Positions 63,456 to 64,000 of a DNA stretch of 64,000 nt are shown piece by piece. The translations under genes were made by a program, and so were the position numbers. Below the pieces are notes generated by a model. That model worked only from the letters and a program-made list of their open reading frames with translations, was not told the origin of the DNA and searched no databases. Numbering within the stretch: position 1 is the first letter of the stretch; each line of letters starts with the position of its first letter. Source of the DNA: Streptomyces sp. NBC_00154 (GTDB lineage: Bacteria > Actinomycetota > Actinomycetes > Streptomycetales > Streptomycetaceae); the NCBI RefSeq assembly GCF_026342835.1, contig NZ_JAPEMI010000001.1:2176501-2240500 (forward strand). The letters are read 5' to 3'.

Positions 63456-64000
63456 ATGCCGGACCGACGCCGCCGCACCGCCTTCCGCCACCCGCTGCCC
63501 GAGCGGGCCTCACTGCTGCTGCGGGAACGCCAGTCCCCGACGGGCTCCTCCTCGGATCCTTCGGATTCGCCGGATTCCTCGAACAAGAAGGACGACAACC
63601 CCTTCGCCCCACCGCCGGAGAACCGCCCCGACCAGCCGTGGCGGCCGCGCCACCCGTCGCCCGGTGCGAACGGGAACGGAGACGACGGTGCGAACGGGAA
63701 CGGCGACGGGTCGTCCGAGGGCGGCTCGTCCGACGACCGGCCGGCCTGGGGCAGCCAGTGGAGCAGCCACCAGCCGGGCCGCCAGAGCGGCGGCTTCGGC
63801 GGCCGTCCGGGCGGCCAGGCCGGACCGAACGGCCCAGGCGGTCAGGGCGGCCCCGAGGGCGGCCCCGGCGGACTGCGCTGGGACCCGACCGACCCCGCCC
63901 AGCGGCGCGCCCGCTACGCGCTGCTCTCCGGCATGTGGGCCTTCTTCTTCGCGATCTTCGATTTCCCGGAGATCGCCCTTCTCCTCGGCGCACTCGCCGT
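63456..64000 (+). CDS. Low-complexity N-terminus of a membrane protein (3' end outside window)
   Basis: The frame is open from ATG 63456 to the right edge (about 181 codons). It begins MPDRRRRTAFRHPLPERASL and continues with a long Ser/Gly/Asn/Pro-rich region (GANGNGDDGANGNGDGSSEG and similar). Near the edge it changes to DPTDPAQRRARYALLSGMWA and a hydrophobic FFFAIFDFPEIALLLGALA, the start of a membrane domain. It is divergent from purN. I recognise the general design of a streptomycete integral membrane protein that neighbours purN, but no function can be assigned. Confidence 0.75.
   Translation, partial: MPDRRRRTAFRHPLPERASLLLRERQSPTGSSSDPSDSPDSSNKKDDNPFAPPPENRPDQPWRPRHPSPGANGNGDDGANGNGDGSSEGGSSDDRPAWGSQWSSHQPGRQSGGFGGRPGGQAGPNGPGGQGGPEGGPGGLRWDPTDPAQRRARYALLSGMWAFFFAIFDFPEIALLLGALA

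Overview
The window is chromosomal DNA from a high-GC actinomycete, almost certainly a Streptomyces. The support is the extreme third-position GC of the genes, frequent GTG and TTG starts, short ATGA/GTGA gene overlaps, and a gene content typical of a streptomycete core (an SCO4848-type membrane protein beside a D,D-carboxypeptidase, sdhCDAB, trpS, mdh, folD-DUF3017, purN-purH, a LAL-type LuxR regulator, MocR and DCC-family proteins). I see no rRNA, tRNA, CRISPR array, transposase or phage gene.

Region 1 (1-9039) is one end of a surface-glycan locus: a DUF6716-type glycosyltransferase, a GT2 glycosyltransferase, a polysialyltransferase-like enzyme, a GT8/polysaccharide-pyruvyltransferase fusion, a GT29 (sialyltransferase-motif) enzyme and an acyltransferase-3 membrane protein. 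Together they suggest a wall or capsule polymer carrying a nonulosonic-acid-like sugar with pyruvyl and acyl decoration. Region 2 (9047-10155) is a scar: the 3' ends of a tetR gene and of a divergent FAD-monooxygenase gene lie head to head with both 5' ends missing, followed by a frameshifted MarR tail. Region 3 (10171-15744) holds a LysE exporter, an acyl-CoA mutase large subunit, an L,D-transpeptidase lipoprotein and an ECF sigma/anti-sigma-like pair.

Region 4 (about 16.0-22.16 kb) looks like an accessory insert. A decayed gene lies at one end and a both-end-truncated ECF sigma gene at the other; between them are a large LAL regulator, a luciferase-like oxidoreductase and a hemerythrin. Region 5 (22163-29923) returns to core content: a conserved hypothetical, DUF4328, GH20 hexosaminidase, an OHCU-decarboxylase-like protein lacking its catalytic motif, and the succinate dehydrogenase operon. 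Region 6 (30036-35844) has a MarR gene divergent from an MFS exporter interrupted by one amber codon, a three-gene operon ending in a TetR gene behind two perfect TTGAAC-NN-GTTCAA palindromes, and an orphan peptide-binding protein.

Region 7 (36050-46701) is cell-envelope biology (metallophosphoesterase, D,D-carboxypeptidase, YihY/BrkB, DprE1/DprE2, a sigma/anti-sigma/secreted-protein cluster) plus trpS and an RNA-ligase-like protein. Region 8 (46814-53934) holds rocD, a YgiB/YgiC-like pair, a MocR regulator divergent from AhpD-like and PEP-mutase-like genes, and a B12-radical-SAM enzyme. Region 9 (54010-64000) is central metabolism: mdh, an HTH/DUF2690 protein, a dimer-type NADP isocitrate dehydrogenase, DUF3017-folD, purN-purH and a partial membrane protein. 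mdh and the isocitrate dehydrogenase gene share related palindromic sites upstream. Strong hairpins sit in most convergent gaps.
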